Shown one piece after another: positions 23,799 through 35,578 of a stretch of 64,000 nt of DNA (positions are counted from its first letter, which is position 1; each line of letters starts with the position of its first letter). Source of the stretch: Ryuthela nishihirai. Lineage: Eukaryota > Arthropoda > Arachnida > Araneae > Heptathelidae. A program made the translations under genes and the position numbers. A model generated the notes under the pieces. That model made no database searches. It was given only the letters and a program-made list of their open reading frames with translations, and was not told the origin of the DNA. The stretch covers positions 82,746,501 to 82,810,500 of the forward strand of contig JAWZYU010000011.1 in NCBI GenBank assembly GCA_038380435.1, given 5' to 3'.

Positions 23799-24286
23799 TT
23801 GGGTTTATCTTCTCCCATGAGACTAAAACCTGGCACCCCTACTGGAAACTTTTGAGTACACTACTATACTACATATAAGGTTTAATACATTATAACTACT
23901 TATGATCATGTAATAAGAAAAACATTTCAAAATAAATTAATTAGTAAACAAATTATTAAAATCAAAAAAATTATTAAAAAAAATAATTAGTAATAATCAT
24001 ATTGTCTTCTTACTTATCTCTTAGCATTCCTTCATTTTCAAGAAATTAATGAAATGCATGGTAAGAAACACCTTTCATATTATACTGAGTTAGTCTTAAC
24101 AGATTTATTGCCAATAGGTTTCTCAAAATTTTCCACAAATTGTTATATTTTATATACTTTCTGTTATGTGTATGAAAAATAGAAATATTCCAACTACACC
24201 CATCCCTTGATTTACACAGTAGGTAGGTTCCAGGAAAACACAGCGTTAAATAAAAACCCAAAAAAATTTTTTGGGGGAAAATGGAG
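23799..24286. other. No gene; contains a fold-back repeat fragment
   Basis: AT-rich intron. 24193-24240 (ACACCCATCCCTTGATTTACAC...) matches the end of the palindromic element at 34259-34482 and the piece at 35455-35578. Confidence 0.6.
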
Positions 24287-24320
24287 TTCATCATCATCAT
24301 CATCCTCAAGCAGCCATGGG

Positions 24321-26011
24321 CTACGGAGGTCCAACCAGACTGTGCAATTTAGTTCTCCAAGCAAGTCTATCCTGAGCTACATCTACTGCATCTGGCCACT
24401 GCACACCAATTCTAACAAGGTCCTGTTTGACATTGTCTGCCCACCACATCCTAGGTCTCCCCTTCTTTCTGAGGCCTTTAGGCCCACTGTTCATAACCCT
24501 ATTCGCCAATCTATAATTATTCATACGGGCAACATGGCCAAACCAACGGAGTCTCTCTCTGCACAATATGCTGCTTAAAGCAGGTTGCAAACTCCTTTGC
24601 CTAACCTCGTCATTAGTTACAAAGTTGAACCACCAAATGCCCAAGATACTGCGTAAGCATCTGGAATCAAAAGCATCTAGTTTCCTGTTACCTTGTTTAC
24701 ACAGTGTCCAAGTTTCACTACCATAACTAACCCTAGAAAGAACCAAACTATTATACAGTCTAATTTTAGTCTTTAGGTGTATACACCTATTTCTCCACAC
24801 TCTCCATAGATTCTTAAAAGTCGCGGCAGCAATCCCTATTCGTCTGTTAATCTTATGCCGCACATCACCAGTATCTGTTACATAGCTCCCAAGATAATTA
24901 AACTGTGACACCTGCTCAAGACTGCAACCATTCAGATTAACTGAATCACAGCCTGCCTGACCAATTTTCATCACTTTAGTTTTCTCTCTGTTTATAACCA
25001 AACCTACTCTACTACCAGTCTCATCAACAGCTCGAATGAAAGAGTTCATCTCATCAACATCATTTGCCAAAAGGGCTAAATCATCAGCATAATCTAAATA
25101 AGAAATTTTCATATCTCCAGCCCATTTAAGGCCAAAATCTTTCCCTTGAAGTGAATTTTGCATAACATAAGCAATAATCAAGCTAAAGAAAAAAGGAGAC
25201 AAAATGCACCCTTGTCGAACACCAGAAGTAATGCTAAACCAATTGCTACAAGCCTTACCAACTCTCACACATGACTCAGTGTTATTATAGAGAGCTTTCA
25301 TTATGTTAACTAACTTGTCTGGTATACCATATGATCTCACAATCAACCACAAATTATGAATATCAACAGAGTCGAAAGCCTTTTTGAAATCAACAAAGCT
25401 AGCAACCAAAGGTTTCTGAAACTCTAAACATTTCTCAAGAATCTGCCTAAGTGAAAATATCTGATCCACACATCCCCTACCACTTCTGAATCCACATTGC
25501 TCATCACGCAATTGACTGTCAACCAGATTCTTAATTCTATTAAGCACAATCATGGAAAGAACTTTACCTGGAACAGAGAGTAGGCTGATACCCTATAGTT
25601 ATCACAAGAACTGCAATCACCTTTTTTGAAAATAGGGATAACAATAGCTCTGGTAAAATCCTTAGGAACCATGCCTTTATCATAAAAGATATTCGGAATT
25701 TCAGTCATCCAAGTGGTAATCGAAACATTCCCAGCTCTAAGCATTTCTGTAGTAATTTCATCTACCCCTGGGGATTTATGAAGTTTAAGTTTAGAAACAG
25801 CCAAAATAACTTCAGATTGTGTTATAGGGCCAACATTAAAGCCACCAATGCATCTATCATCATTGCAAACAATAGGAGTAGAACTAACTACATTGTTTAG
25901 AACATCACTGAAGTGCTCAGCCCACCTAGCCATGACAGAATCCTCCCCTTCTATAACCTTACCTTGTTTATCCTTCAATCCCTGTATACCTGTCCATTTT
26001 CTACCACACAA
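24321..26011 (-). pseudogene. LINE-A copy 2 reverse transcriptase, one frameshift
   Basis: Two open pieces, 25550-26011 (153 aa) and 24321-25553 (410 aa), together cover the RT from the DSVMARWAEHF linker through KSPGVDEITTEML, FKKGDCSSCDNYR, the AFDSVD block, GVRQGCILSP and LDYADD to the stop after LHSLVGPP. A single-base loss near 25595 (in CDNYRG) separates them. The C-terminal part is open across WFGHVARM and GRPRMWWADN, making this the longest continuous LINE-A RT tail in the window. Confidence 0.9.
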
Positions 26012-26121
26012 AACATTAACTATCTAGTACAGCTCTCTGCTGTTGTGCTGTCTAACTGCTTCCTCGGCTTTGTCAGCCAAACCATCAAGCCAAATATTCT
26101 TAGCTGCAGCTAACTGATCTT

Positions 26122-27311
26122 TTACACATTTATGTATATATATACTCTGTAATGCTTTCTATTAGGACTAGTAGGGTAATGATTATGGACATTCCTCCAG
26201 TTCTTTCTTTCCAAAATAAGCTCAAGTGCCTTATCACTCAAATAATTCTGCCTCTCCTGCGCCTTTTTTTCTAAAAGAGTACTGTTAGTGTCCAAAAAAG
26301 CCTGTTTAAAATGATCCCATTCTTCCTCCACTTCAGTACTAAGCAAACCATGACTGTCATAATGACTAAGTAACCTATCATGGTAAGCTTTGGCCATAAT
26401 TGGATCTTTCAGAGCTACATTATTAAAAGTAAATTTTTTAACCCTAGCACAACACTTTTTAAGTTTAGTTGCAAGACAGTTTTAAACAAGGTAATGGTCA
26501 GATCCAATTTCAGCTCCCCTATATGCCCTGGTATTTCTAACAGAACTAGCCCATTTGCTGTTAATTAATATGTAATCAATCATATTCTTATGCAGCCCAT
26601 CAGGTGAAACCCATGTGTACTTATGTATGTCATGGTGTTTGTAATAAGTGTTAGTTATTCTGAATCCATTGAGTTTAGTTACCTGTAGGAGACATTGCCA
26701 TTGCAGCTGCCAATACCAAAAGGGCCTATTACTCCTCCCCAAAGGTCAGAGTCAGTACTAACTTTGGCATTGAAGTCACCATTGAAGTCCTTTCTTGACA
26801 GAATTCAAAAATATCCTGAAGTTGTTCATAAAACCTATCCTTCTCATCCTCATCAGCATCCTCAGTGGGGGCATAACAGCAGATAACATTCAGGTCTTTA
26901 ACGCTTGTCTGAAATTTTGCTGTAAGAAACCTTTCATTCATGCACTCGTATCCTAGAAGAGCATCACTAGCGTGTCTGCTGAGAAGCAGACCCACGCCTT
27001 GGTGATGCTTATTGTCGTCCCTCCCTGAAAAGAGAAATTTAAGATTATTTTTAAGAATCTGACCTTTACCTGGTCTCTTGCAAGCAGAGAATATCTAAAT
27101 TATAATGGTGGAATTATTGTGTGAGGACATCAAGAGAAAAAGCTCTGTGCAGAGTCCTCACATTCCAACTACCTATGGAGAGAAAATGGTTAGTGGGATG
27201 TTTAAAGAAACTATGTTTATTTAAAGAGGGAATGCCGACAATATCAAACAGCCTCCTAATCGCAGACATGGGGCAAAGACCCGTTCCCCCACTACTAAAG
27301 GCTGAAGCCAT
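26122..27311 (-). pseudogene. LINE-A copy 2 endonuclease and linker, broken
   Basis: Pieces at 27114-27311 (WNVRTLH), 26729-26995 (LLLSRHASDALLG...CCYAPTEDA), 26482-26742 (ILINSKWASS, RGAEIGSDHYLV) and 26122-26397 (linker). A deletion near 26780 removes part of the LVLGDFN box, which would destroy nuclease activity. Confidence 0.85.
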
Positions 27312-27765
27312 CTACACTGGAAGATTTCCTCCAACGTAGAATTTGACGATGCCAATAGAAGCAAAGAGTTCAGGTGCCTGCGATGACTTCTGCTCAGGAT
27401 TATCCACCAGCTGATAAACATATCCTGTGAATCTATTAACTTGGGGCTGTCAACCCACAAACAAACAGAAAATACAGCGGAAGATTTTCCCTCCACAGAA
27501 GCCCACCAGTGCAGCAAAATCAGGATCCATAATCAAGCTCAGAGCCATATATCTATCCAGTCCAGTGGGTTTATATTGTCAGCACCAGGACCCTGTGTGG
27601 TTGACCACTCCTCAGCAGGGTAGAAAAAAAGAAAAGTAGCCATAGTTGTCCAGATCAGTAGGCCACACTAATCTGGCAGCCCTCCCCTTCCGTTCACTTC
27701 CACAAGAGAGTATCTCTTTTGAAAGGTACTAACGGTCTGCAACACAAGAAGGCGGGGTTTTAGGT

Positions 27766-28194
27766 TCCAAAAAATCGTTCTTATAAATGTATTATTTATA
27801 CATATTTATCTCAAATTTCAGTTCAGCAGTAATAATAAGCATTAATTAATAATAGGCATTAATGTAACATTTTGTACTTTATTTGCCTAATTCAGATAAG
27901 CTTAATTTCTCATACATTTCTTTTTGTTACAAAAAATACTCATCATTAATGTAGATGTGCACTGTTGAATTTGAAGACAAAATTTGGAAGAAGACTATTT
28001 ATGAACTGAATACAAATTAGAAATTAAGTATTTGTATCAACACTTATTTCTTTATTTTCTAAAATTAGTATTTATATGACATATCAGGTAACCAAAAACG
28101 TTTGTGCAGTTTTTGTGGGTAAAATCAAACCATACAAAAAAAGTGAATGAAGAAATTTTATTCAGGAAAGTAAACAAAAATTAAATATATACCC
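27766..28194. other. No gene seen
   Basis: AT-rich intronic sequence with stops in all frames. Confidence 0.6.
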
Positions 28195-28382
28195 CCTAAA
28201 GCAGCTGTTTCCCACAGAGGTCTGACAGGAGCTTGTCAGTTTAATATGCCATAGTAGAGGGTCTGTGAGTATTGCAGGACATCAGCAGAAAGACAACAGA
28301 GCCATTACATGTCTGCCCATGGTTTGAATCCAGGTCCCTTTCATCAGTACCCAAGTAAGCTAAAGAGTCAGCCAGGGGATGG
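28195..28382 (-). repeat. SINE-B copy (tRNA-derived)
   Basis: Shares with the copies at 38840, 39853, 46990, 48305 and 55058 a tRNA-like head (GGCTGAGTGGTTAGC-type A box, GGTTCGAGCCC-type B box) and a tail containing the hairpin CTGACAGGCTCCTGTCAG. The A-box type resembles Leu/Ser tRNAs. RNA polymerase III transcription is inferred. Confidence 0.8.
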
Positions 28383-29400
28383 CCAGGAAAGTAAGCACCA
28401 GCACAACCTATAGCCTTTTCCCAATGAGATACAAGTTTGTAAATGCCACTCTGATAGACTGATAGAACTCCCTGAAACTGCAATATATGTTTAGAAGCAC
28501 AGAAAGCAGCGAACTCGGCTTCCAGTATTCTCAATTTTGAAATTGTCAGTTGTGCATATGATTGTCCAGCACCAAGATGGTAATGATGTGTGGCAGATGA
28601 CATGATGTGTGTGGGAAATATGGAGGGGGGGGGGGGGGGGGGGGGTAGAATTTCCCAACCAAGGCTGTGGAGCTTGTCTTGGGTCACTTGCACTGTGTGA
28701 GAGCGACCATTGTCTGGAAAGACACAACACCTTTGCGATGAACAAGTGCAGACTGTTTTGGGAGCAGTGCATCTGCAACCTATTGTAGCTGTGCTGAGTA
28801 GACATCTGCAGTAATTGCTTGACCAGTGGCCAGAAGCTCACAATGGATGATACCAGACACACAATAAAATTTTCTGTTGGTGGATCTTGGTCTTGGTGTG
28901 TGTGGTACAGGTTAACAGGACAACTATCAATGATAGAAATGTTTGATGTTCCTATAGATAATCCATTTTTCATTGGACACCAACAACCTGCCCAAAAGTG
29001 TCTCATTCTTGTGGCCCGAAAGCAGTGGCGAGCAGATCATAAGTCGCTGGAGTTTGTTGTCAGCAGTCAGTTCAGTGGAACATATTTGCTCAGCTTCCAG
29101 ATTTTTCCTAGGGAGTGTAAATGCAAAAGAATGGTTTTGCCACTTACATGGAACCTTTTTGAAAGCTCTTAGCACATTTGATGTGAATCTAACTCGATGG
29201 TCCATCAGTTCATTGTCATTAATGTTGGCCAGTCTTCCCTCATGGGGTGCATCCTCAAGTGTCTCATTGTTTGATGCAAATTTTCAGAACCACTTTTGGG
29301 CTGTCTGTTCGCTCACTACTGTGTTCTCCCCAAATGCTGTACATATCCTGCAGGTTGCTTGCGCCACTTTAGTTCTCATTTTAAACTCATAAAGTAAGCA
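28383..29400 (-). pseudogene. Mariner-like transposase, broken
   Basis: Minus-strand pieces read from an N-terminus MRTKVAQATCRICTAFGENTV (about 29381) through an ELSKRFHVS..TI.LHLH helix-turn-helix-like region, PMKNGLSIGTSNI..., to a C-terminal part starting QVTQDKLHSLGWEILP and ending KAIGCAGAYF. This follows the SETMAR/mariner order. The position normally encoding a PHPPYSPD-type stretch is replaced by proline codons from a G run at 28626-28645. Many frameshifts. No clean terminal repeats found. Confidence 0.75.
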
Positions 29401-29782
29401 TGCTTGAATAACTATATTCAATGAAGATGTTTACGTCAACCTTCCCAATTTCACTGAACAGTGCCACATGCTTTCATCTGTGTATCAACACATGCACACC
29501 ACTTGTAATTGTGCTTACTTACTTTTCATTGAAATGATGACATTAAAAAACTGTGTGAAGTTATTTAGTTATCTGGTATAAAACAGTGCACTTACAAATC
29601 TGCTGTATTTCGGATAATATATAATAGTCTACAAAGTTAAAATTGTTTTTAGAACAAGTTTAAAATGAGAGATAAAACCTCATTTTTATTAGTTCGAAAA
29701 TCTTTGTCTAGAAAAGTCAGATCTAGCTGCTCTTTCAAACCACGCTTCATTTCATTAAGATGTTGCAAGACGGATTTGCATT
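29401..29782. other. No gene seen
   Basis: Probably includes the mariner 5' untranslated end, then intronic sequence up to the LINE-A (CAT)n tail. Confidence 0.5.
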
Positions 29783-29819
29783 ACAATCATCATCATCATC
29801 ATCCTCAAGCAGCCATGGG

Positions 29820-31813
29820 CTACGGAGGTCCAACCAGACCACACAGTTTAATTCTCCAAGCATATCTGTCCTGAGCTACATCTGCTGCATCCGGCCACTG
29901 CACACCAATTCTAACAAGGTCCTGTTTGACATTGTCTGCCCACCGCATCCTAGGTCTCCCCCTCCTTCTGAGGCCTCTAGGCACACTGTTCATAACCCTA
30001 TTCGCCAATCTATAATTATCCATACGGGCAACATGGCCAAACCAGCGGAGTCTCTCTCTGCACAATATGCTGCTTTAAGGATTTTGCAGACTCCTTTGCC
30101 TAACCTCATCATTAGTCACAAAGTTAAACCACCTAATACCCAAGATACTGCGTAAGCATCTAAAATCAAAAGCATCTAGTTACCTGTTATCTTGTTTACA
30201 CAGTGTCCAAGTTTCACTACCATAACTAACCGTAGAAAGAACCAAAACTATTACACAGTCTAATTTTAGTCTTTAGGTGTATACGCCTATTTCTCCACAA
30301 TCTCCATAGATTCTTAAAAGTCCCGGCAGCAATACCTATTCGTCTTTTAATCTCATGCCGCACATCACCAGTATCAGTTACATAGCTCCCAAGATAATTA
30401 AACTGTGACATGCTCAAGACTGCAACCATTCAGATTAACTGAATCACAACCTGCCTGGCCAATTTTCATCACTTTAGTTTTCTCTCTGTTTATAACCAAA
30501 CCTACTCTACTACCAGTCTCGTCAACAGCTCGAATGAAAGAGTTCATCTCATCAACATCATTTGCCAAAAGGGCTAAATCATCAGCATAATCTAAATCAG
30601 AAATTTTCGTATCTCCAGCCCATTTAAGGCCAAAATCTTTCCCTTGAAATGAATTTCGCATAACATAATCAACAACCAAACTAAAGAGAAAAGGAGACAA
30701 AATGCACCCTTGTCGAACACCAGACGTAATGCTAAACCAATTGCTACAAGCCTTACCAACTCTCACACACGACTCAGTGTTATTATAGAGAGCTTTCATT
30801 ATGTTAACTAACTTGTCTGGTATACCATATGATCTCACAATCAACCACAAATTATGAATATCAACAGAGTCAAAAGCCTTTTTGAAATCAACAAAGCTAG
30901 CAACCAAAGGTTTCTGAAACTCTAAACATTTCTCAAGAATCTGCCTAAGTGAAAATATCTGATCCACACATTCCCTACCACTTCTGAATCCACATTGCTC
31001 ATCACGCAATTGACTGTCAACCAGATTCTTAATTCTATTAAGCACAATCATGGAAAGAACTTTACCTGGAACAGAGAGTAGGCTGATACCCCTATAGTTA
31101 TCACAAGAACTGCAATCACCTTTTTTGAAAATAGGGATAACAATAGCTCTGGTAAAATCCTTAGGAACCATGCCTTTATCATAAAAGATATTCAGAATTT
31201 CAGTCATCCAAGTGGTAACCAAAACATTCCCAGCTCTGAGCATTTCTGTAGTAATTTCATCGACCCCTGGGGATTTATGAAGTTTAAGTTTAGAGATAGC
31301 CAAACATACTTCAGATTGTGTTATAGGGCCAACATTAAAGCTGCCAATGCATCTATCATCATTACAAACGATGGGAGTAGAACTAACCACATAGTTTAGA
31401 ACATCACTGAAATGCTCAGCCCACCTAGCCATGACAGAATCCTCACCTTCTATAACCTTACCTTGTTTATCCTTCAATCCCTGTATGCCTGTCCGTTTTC
31501 TACCACATAAAACATTAACTATCTGGTACAGCTCTCTGCTGTTGTGTTGCCTAACTGCTTCCTCAGCTTTGTCAGCCAAGCTATCAAGCCAAAGATTCTT
31601 ATCAGCAGCTAACTGATCCTTTACACGTTTATTAAGTTCTCTGTAATGCTTCCTATTGTGACTAGAAGGGTATTGATTAAGGACATTCCTGCAGTTCTTT
31701 CTTTCCGAAATAAGCTCAAGTGCCTTATCACTCAGATAATTCTGTCTCTTCTGCTCCTTTTTTCCTAAAAGAGTACTGTTAGTTTCCAAAAAAGCCTGTT
31801 TAAATGGCCCCAT
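29820..31813 (-). pseudogene. LINE-A copy 3 reverse transcriptase
   Basis: The main open piece, 30398-31813 (471 aa), runs from the linker (SDKALELISERKN) through KSPGVDEITTEML, FKKGDCSSCDNYRGISL, FRSGRECVDQIF, the AFDSVD block, GVRQGCILSPFLFSLVVDYVM and LDYADD to NGCSLEH. A 2-base deletion near 30412 shifts the frame. The C-terminal pieces continue at 30226-30429 and 29820-30065 (WFGHVARM, RPRMRWADNV). The RT core itself is uninterrupted. Confidence 0.9.
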
Positions 31814-32982
31814 TCTTCCTCAACATCAGTATTAAGCAAACCATGACTGTCATAATGACTAAGTAACCTATCATGGTAAGCTTTAGCTATAATTGGGTCT
31901 TTCAGAGCATCAGTATTAAAGGCAAATTTTTTAACCCTAGCACAGAACTTTTTAAGTTTAAGTTGCAAGACACTTTTAACAAGGTAATGGTCAGATCCAA
32001 TTTCAGCTCCCCTATATGCCCTGGTATTTCTAACAGAACTAGCCCATTTGCTGTTAATTAATATATAATCAATCATATTCCTATGCAGCCCATCAGGTGA
32101 AACCCATGTGTATTTATGTATGTCACGGTGTTTGTAATATGTGTTAGTTATTCTGAAACCATTGAGTTTACTTACCTGTAGGAGACGTTGCCCATTGCAG
32201 CTACCAATACCAAAAGGGCCTATCACCCCTTCCCAAAGATCAGAGTCAGTACCAACTTTGGCATTGAAATCACCAAGAACAAGGGTAATATCTCCTTTCT
32301 TGACAGAATTCAAAATATTCTGAAGTTGTCCGTAAAACCTATCCTTCTCATCCTCATCAGCATCCTCAGTGGGGGCATAACAGCAGATAACATTCAAGTG
32401 TTTAATGCTTGTCTGAAATTTTGCTGTAAGAAACCTTTCATTAATGCACTCATATCCTAGAAGAGCATCACTAGCATGTCTGCTGAGCAGCAGAGCCACG
32501 CCTTGGTGATGCTTTCCATCCTCCCTCCCTGTAAAGAGAAATTTAAAGTTATTTTTAAGTATCTCACCTTTACCTGTCCATCTGGTCTCTTGCAAGCCTA
32601 GAATATCTAGGTTATAGAGCTGGAATTCCTGCATGAGGACATCAAGAGAATAATCTCTATGTAATGTCCTCACGTTCCACGTTCCTGCACAGAGAAAATG
32701 ATTAGTAGGATTTTTAAAGAAATTAGGTTTATTGAGATTGGTAGGGCCAACAATATCAAACAGCCCCCTGATCGCAGGCATGGGGCAAAGACCTGTTCCT
32801 CCTCCGCTAAAGGCTGAAGTCACCGATGCTGGTAGGAACTTCAGGCACCACCTTTTCAAGTGGACTTTTTCAAGAGCCACATGGCCTCCCTGAGACACAT
32901 TACTCCAGTTTAGGCTTGACAATGCCCAACTAGCTAAGTAAGGTTCAGGTACCTGCGATGGCCTCTGATTAGGATTATCCAC
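31765..32982 (-). pseudogene. LINE-A copy 3 endonuclease ORF (405 aa)
   Basis: A complete EEP nuclease: WNVRTLH, LGLQETRW, CCYAPTEDA, LVLGDFNAKVG and GSDHYLV are all present, so the catalytic set looks intact. It reads into the linker and ends out of frame at 31765, overlapping the RT ORF by 49 bases. In other copies the same linker is continuous with RT (GLL..EVEEEWDHFKQAF), so this overlap is a frameshift and not a designed junction. Confidence 0.85.
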
Positions 32983-33262
32983 CAGCTGATATAAGGTATC
33001 CCATGCCTCTGTTCACTTAGAGCTGGCAACCCAGAAGCAAACAGAAAGCACAGCGGGAGACTCTCCCTCAACAGAGGCCCACCAGTGCAGCAAGTCCAGG
33101 ATCCATAATCAAGCTCAAAGCTAGCGGATGATGGGGAAAAATGCAAGTAGTATTTCATTAGTAATTATACAACATAAAAGTATTCATTATTTAATTCTTA
33201 AATTAAAAAAGTTGCATTTCCCACACCTCTCTCATAAAAGTGGGTAAATTATTGCTGTCAGT

Positions 33263-33628
33263 TGTTGTTTTACCTCTGAGCGGCACTTTTTTGCACACAA
33301 TGGGCTAAATGGGCAGGTCACAAGGACCCCAAAGGCTCAGAGAAGGCTGGGTGAGGGGACCCACTGGAACAGCTGTTAGGAGACAGATGGTAGCCTCCCA
33401 TCAAGGCCACCCAGTGTGTTCTTTAACGTGCAGAGGGTATGGCTCTCCTGCACACGGGGGCACAGGTTAACATCCCATCTGATGGACGATGGCCTTTCTA
33501 AGCCCATTGTGCCCCCTACTGACCATGGGAGAGCGGGGAGTTTTGCAGAGATAAATCTCAATGCTGACCCGCTGACCTGGGAACTGTAGATTACGAGCCT
33601 GGGGTGCTACCGACTGAGCCACCCCCCT
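33263..33628 (-). repeat. SINE-C copy with 12-bp target-site duplication
   Basis: A 366-bp unit flanked by ATTGCTGTCAGT at 33251-33262 and 33629-33640. On the minus strand it begins GGTGGCTCAGTCGGTAGCA, a good tRNA A box, followed by a degenerate B-box region. Diverged copies lie at 39345-39690 and 49768-50088. Confidence 0.85.
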
Positions 33629-33747
33629 ATTGCTGTCAGTGGAATATTTCTTAAAAACTACCACTAATTTTTCAATTTCTATTCTACACGTATTATTTGT
33701 AAAACTCGATAACAGCTAAGCTCTTTCATCATTTCAGTGATCTCTAA

Positions 33748-33900
33748 AGATATATATGTACTAAATATTAACCATTTTGTAAGTTGATTTAATTTTAGAG
33801 GAAAAATTGTCTTGAGCCAGGTGGGATATGAACCCACGACCTCCTGAAAACATGTCAGGAGATCAACCTCCTGATATGACCTCCTGATAACATGTCAGAA
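33748..33900 (-). repeat. SINE-D copy, 5'-truncated
   Basis: Reverse-oriented relative of 34088-34225: it shares GGGTTCATATCCCACC and the tail CAAGACAATTTTTCCTC. The CTGACATGTTATCAGGAGGT segment occurs about three times in shifted form at its truncated end. Confidence 0.75.
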
Positions 33901-34087
33901 ATACCAAGAAATTCGAGTTCATTCAATATTTAATCAATTGTATACTTGTAACATATACTTTCCATCTATACAGTATTTACTTGCCGAATTGTGGCTAAGA
34001 TCGCCCGAACAGTGCCTATATGTGACATAATGGAATTTGTACTAAAGGTTGAGAATGTTCATATCATCAATTAGACGAAATCTTGAT

Positions 34088-34225
34088 TGGCGGCCGGTAG
34101 CTCAGTAGTTTAGGGCACCCGACATGTTATCAGGAGGTCATGGGTTCATATCCCACCCGACTCAAGACAATTTTTCCTCTAAAATTAAATCGACTTACAA
34201 AGTGGTTAATATTTAGTATATACCA
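34088..34225 (+). repeat. SINE-D copy with complete tRNA-like head
   Basis: Head GGCCGGTAGCTCAGTAG (A box) and GGGTTCATATCCC (B box) spaced as in a tRNA, followed by a tail that continues well past a tRNA end. The mirrored copy at 33748-33900 shares the tail, which rules out a plain tRNA gene. Confidence 0.75.
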
Positions 34226-34258
34226 AGAAAGTAGAATTTATTCAATATTTAAGATATA

Positions 34259-34482
34259 TATACACCTATCCCTTGATTTACACGGTACTCAGTTCACACA
34301 ATTTTGGCTTTGCATGGTCAAAAAATGCAACCAGTTTCGATTTACACGGTACTGACTGAGACGTACATAGAAAGGAAATCTCAGTCAGTACCGTGTAAAT
34401 CGAAACTTGTTGCATTTTTTGACCGTGCAAAGCTAAAATTGTGTGAACTGAGTACCGTGTAAATCGAGGGATAGGTGTATAT
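34259..34482. repeat. Palindromic fold-back element (about 105-bp arms)
   Basis: The left arm starts TATACACCTATCCCTTGATT and the right arm ends with its near-exact complement; the arms meet around 34371 at a short loop (CGTACATAGAAAGGA). Fragments of the same sequence at 24193-24240 and 35455-35578 show that it is dispersed. Confidence 0.9.
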
Positions 34483-34574
34483 TAAAACTACCTAAGTATT
34501 TGAAAAATGTCAGCTATATTTCATTAGTACCAATCAAATAAAAAAAAAGTTTTATAATTATCATTTTCAATGTT

Positions 34575-35445
34575 TCCAATGGAAACTTCATGACATTTAC
34601 ATTTCACCACCAAAATTTCATATTTCTATCATTAATACATCGTTTCAATATTCATTTGAAATTTTGGAATTTTCAATCTTTTTCACCATTAGAGGGCACA
34701 ATTATAGGTGTTCGGCAGATTCCAAAAGTGCGAATCATAATATTCTATCAATTCCTACCTAACCCTAAAAACTTTTTTCATTTATCTCTAAATACAAACA
34801 ATTATCTGCTAAAACAAAAAAAAAATGTCTTTTCCCACCCACCCCCTGGGTTTAAGAGGTCAATCCATTGTTGCAAATGGAAACATATCATTCACAATCC
34901 ATCACCAAAATTTAAAATTTCTAGCTTAAATACGTCATTTGCAATATTTGTTTTAAATTTTGGAATTTGCAAAATTTTCCACCGTTAGAGGGTGCAGTTA
35001 TATTTTCAGAAGATTTAAAAAGTGTGAATCATAATATTTTATCAATTTCTATCTAACCCAAAAAGAATTTTTTCATTTATCTCTAAAACCAATTATCTGC
35101 TAAAACTAAAAAAGTGTGCTTTTCCTGTGGGTCTAAGGGGTCAACTCATTGTTAGTAATGGAAACTTCATGACCTTCACATTCCACCAACAAAATTTAAA
35201 ATTTCTGACATAAATACATCATTTGCAATTTTGGAATTTTCAACTTTTTCCACTGCAAGAGGACGTAATTAATAGCTTTAGAGAGATTCAGAAAGTGTAT
35301 ATTGTAATATTTCATCAATATCCAACACAATAAGAATTTTTAATATCTATAAACAAAAAAGTTCAATGTCTACAGACAGACAGATGGACAGACAGATGGT
35401 AAAGCGAAATTATTATCTCGTTTTCTTTGAAAACAAGGGGTTAAA
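34575..35445. repeat. Three imperfect tandem units of about 285 bp
   Basis: Units start near 34575, 34873 and 35160. Each runs GAAACTTCATGAC..CACC..CAAAATTT, then TTTTGGAATTTTC, a CAC..TAGAGGGC motif, AATCATAATATT, TTATCTGCTAAAAC and ..GGTCAA.CCATTG. The array ends in a CAGACAGA microsatellite at about 35380-35397. Non-coding; similar to structured SINE/satellite units. Confidence 0.7.
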
Positions 35446-35454
35446 AATTCAATC

Positions 35455-35578
35455 TGTATCATGTAAAACCGAGTATATCACTGTGTAAATTGAAACTGGC
35501 TGCATTTTTCTTTTTTGACCATGTAAAACTGAAACTATGTAAATTGAGTACCACATAAATCCAAGGATGGGTGTAGTT
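35455..35578. repeat. Fragment of the fold-back repeat family
   Basis: Contains ACTGTGTAAATTGAAACTGG, TTTTTTGACCATG and CCAAGGATGGGTGTAG, diverged forms of the arm of 34259-34482. Confidence 0.7.

Larger units (their letters stand above)
24287..27765 (-). mobile_element. LINE-A copy 2, nearly full length
   Basis: Minus-strand copy running from a (CAT)n tail at 24287-24303 (GAT on the element strand) to a 5' region around 27765 that matches 48720-48900. It holds both ORFs, with several frame breaks. Confidence 0.9.
29783..33135 (-). mobile_element. LINE-A copy 3, best preserved
   Basis: Minus-strand copy from a (CAT)n tail at 29787-29802 to a 5' region at 33135. Two long ORFs remain. It is a distinct subfamily: the endonuclease differs from copies 1, 2 and 5 at many positions while the RT is almost the same, suggesting recombination or a divergent master element. 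Confidence 0.9.

Noticed and set aside
28620..28650. Proline-rich protein suggested by a 20-G run
   Set aside because: The run lies inside a decayed mariner where the family normally has a short proline-containing motif; it is a homopolymer expansion or sequencing artefact.
31765..31813. Programmed frameshift between LINE-A endonuclease and RT ORFs
   Set aside because: Other copies read through the same linker in a single frame, so the overlap in copy 3 is a private indel.
34088..34165. Possible tRNA gene (A and B boxes with near-normal spacing)
   Set aside because: The shared non-tRNA tail in the inverted copy at 33748-33900 and the imperfect acceptor pairing indicate a tRNA-derived SINE.
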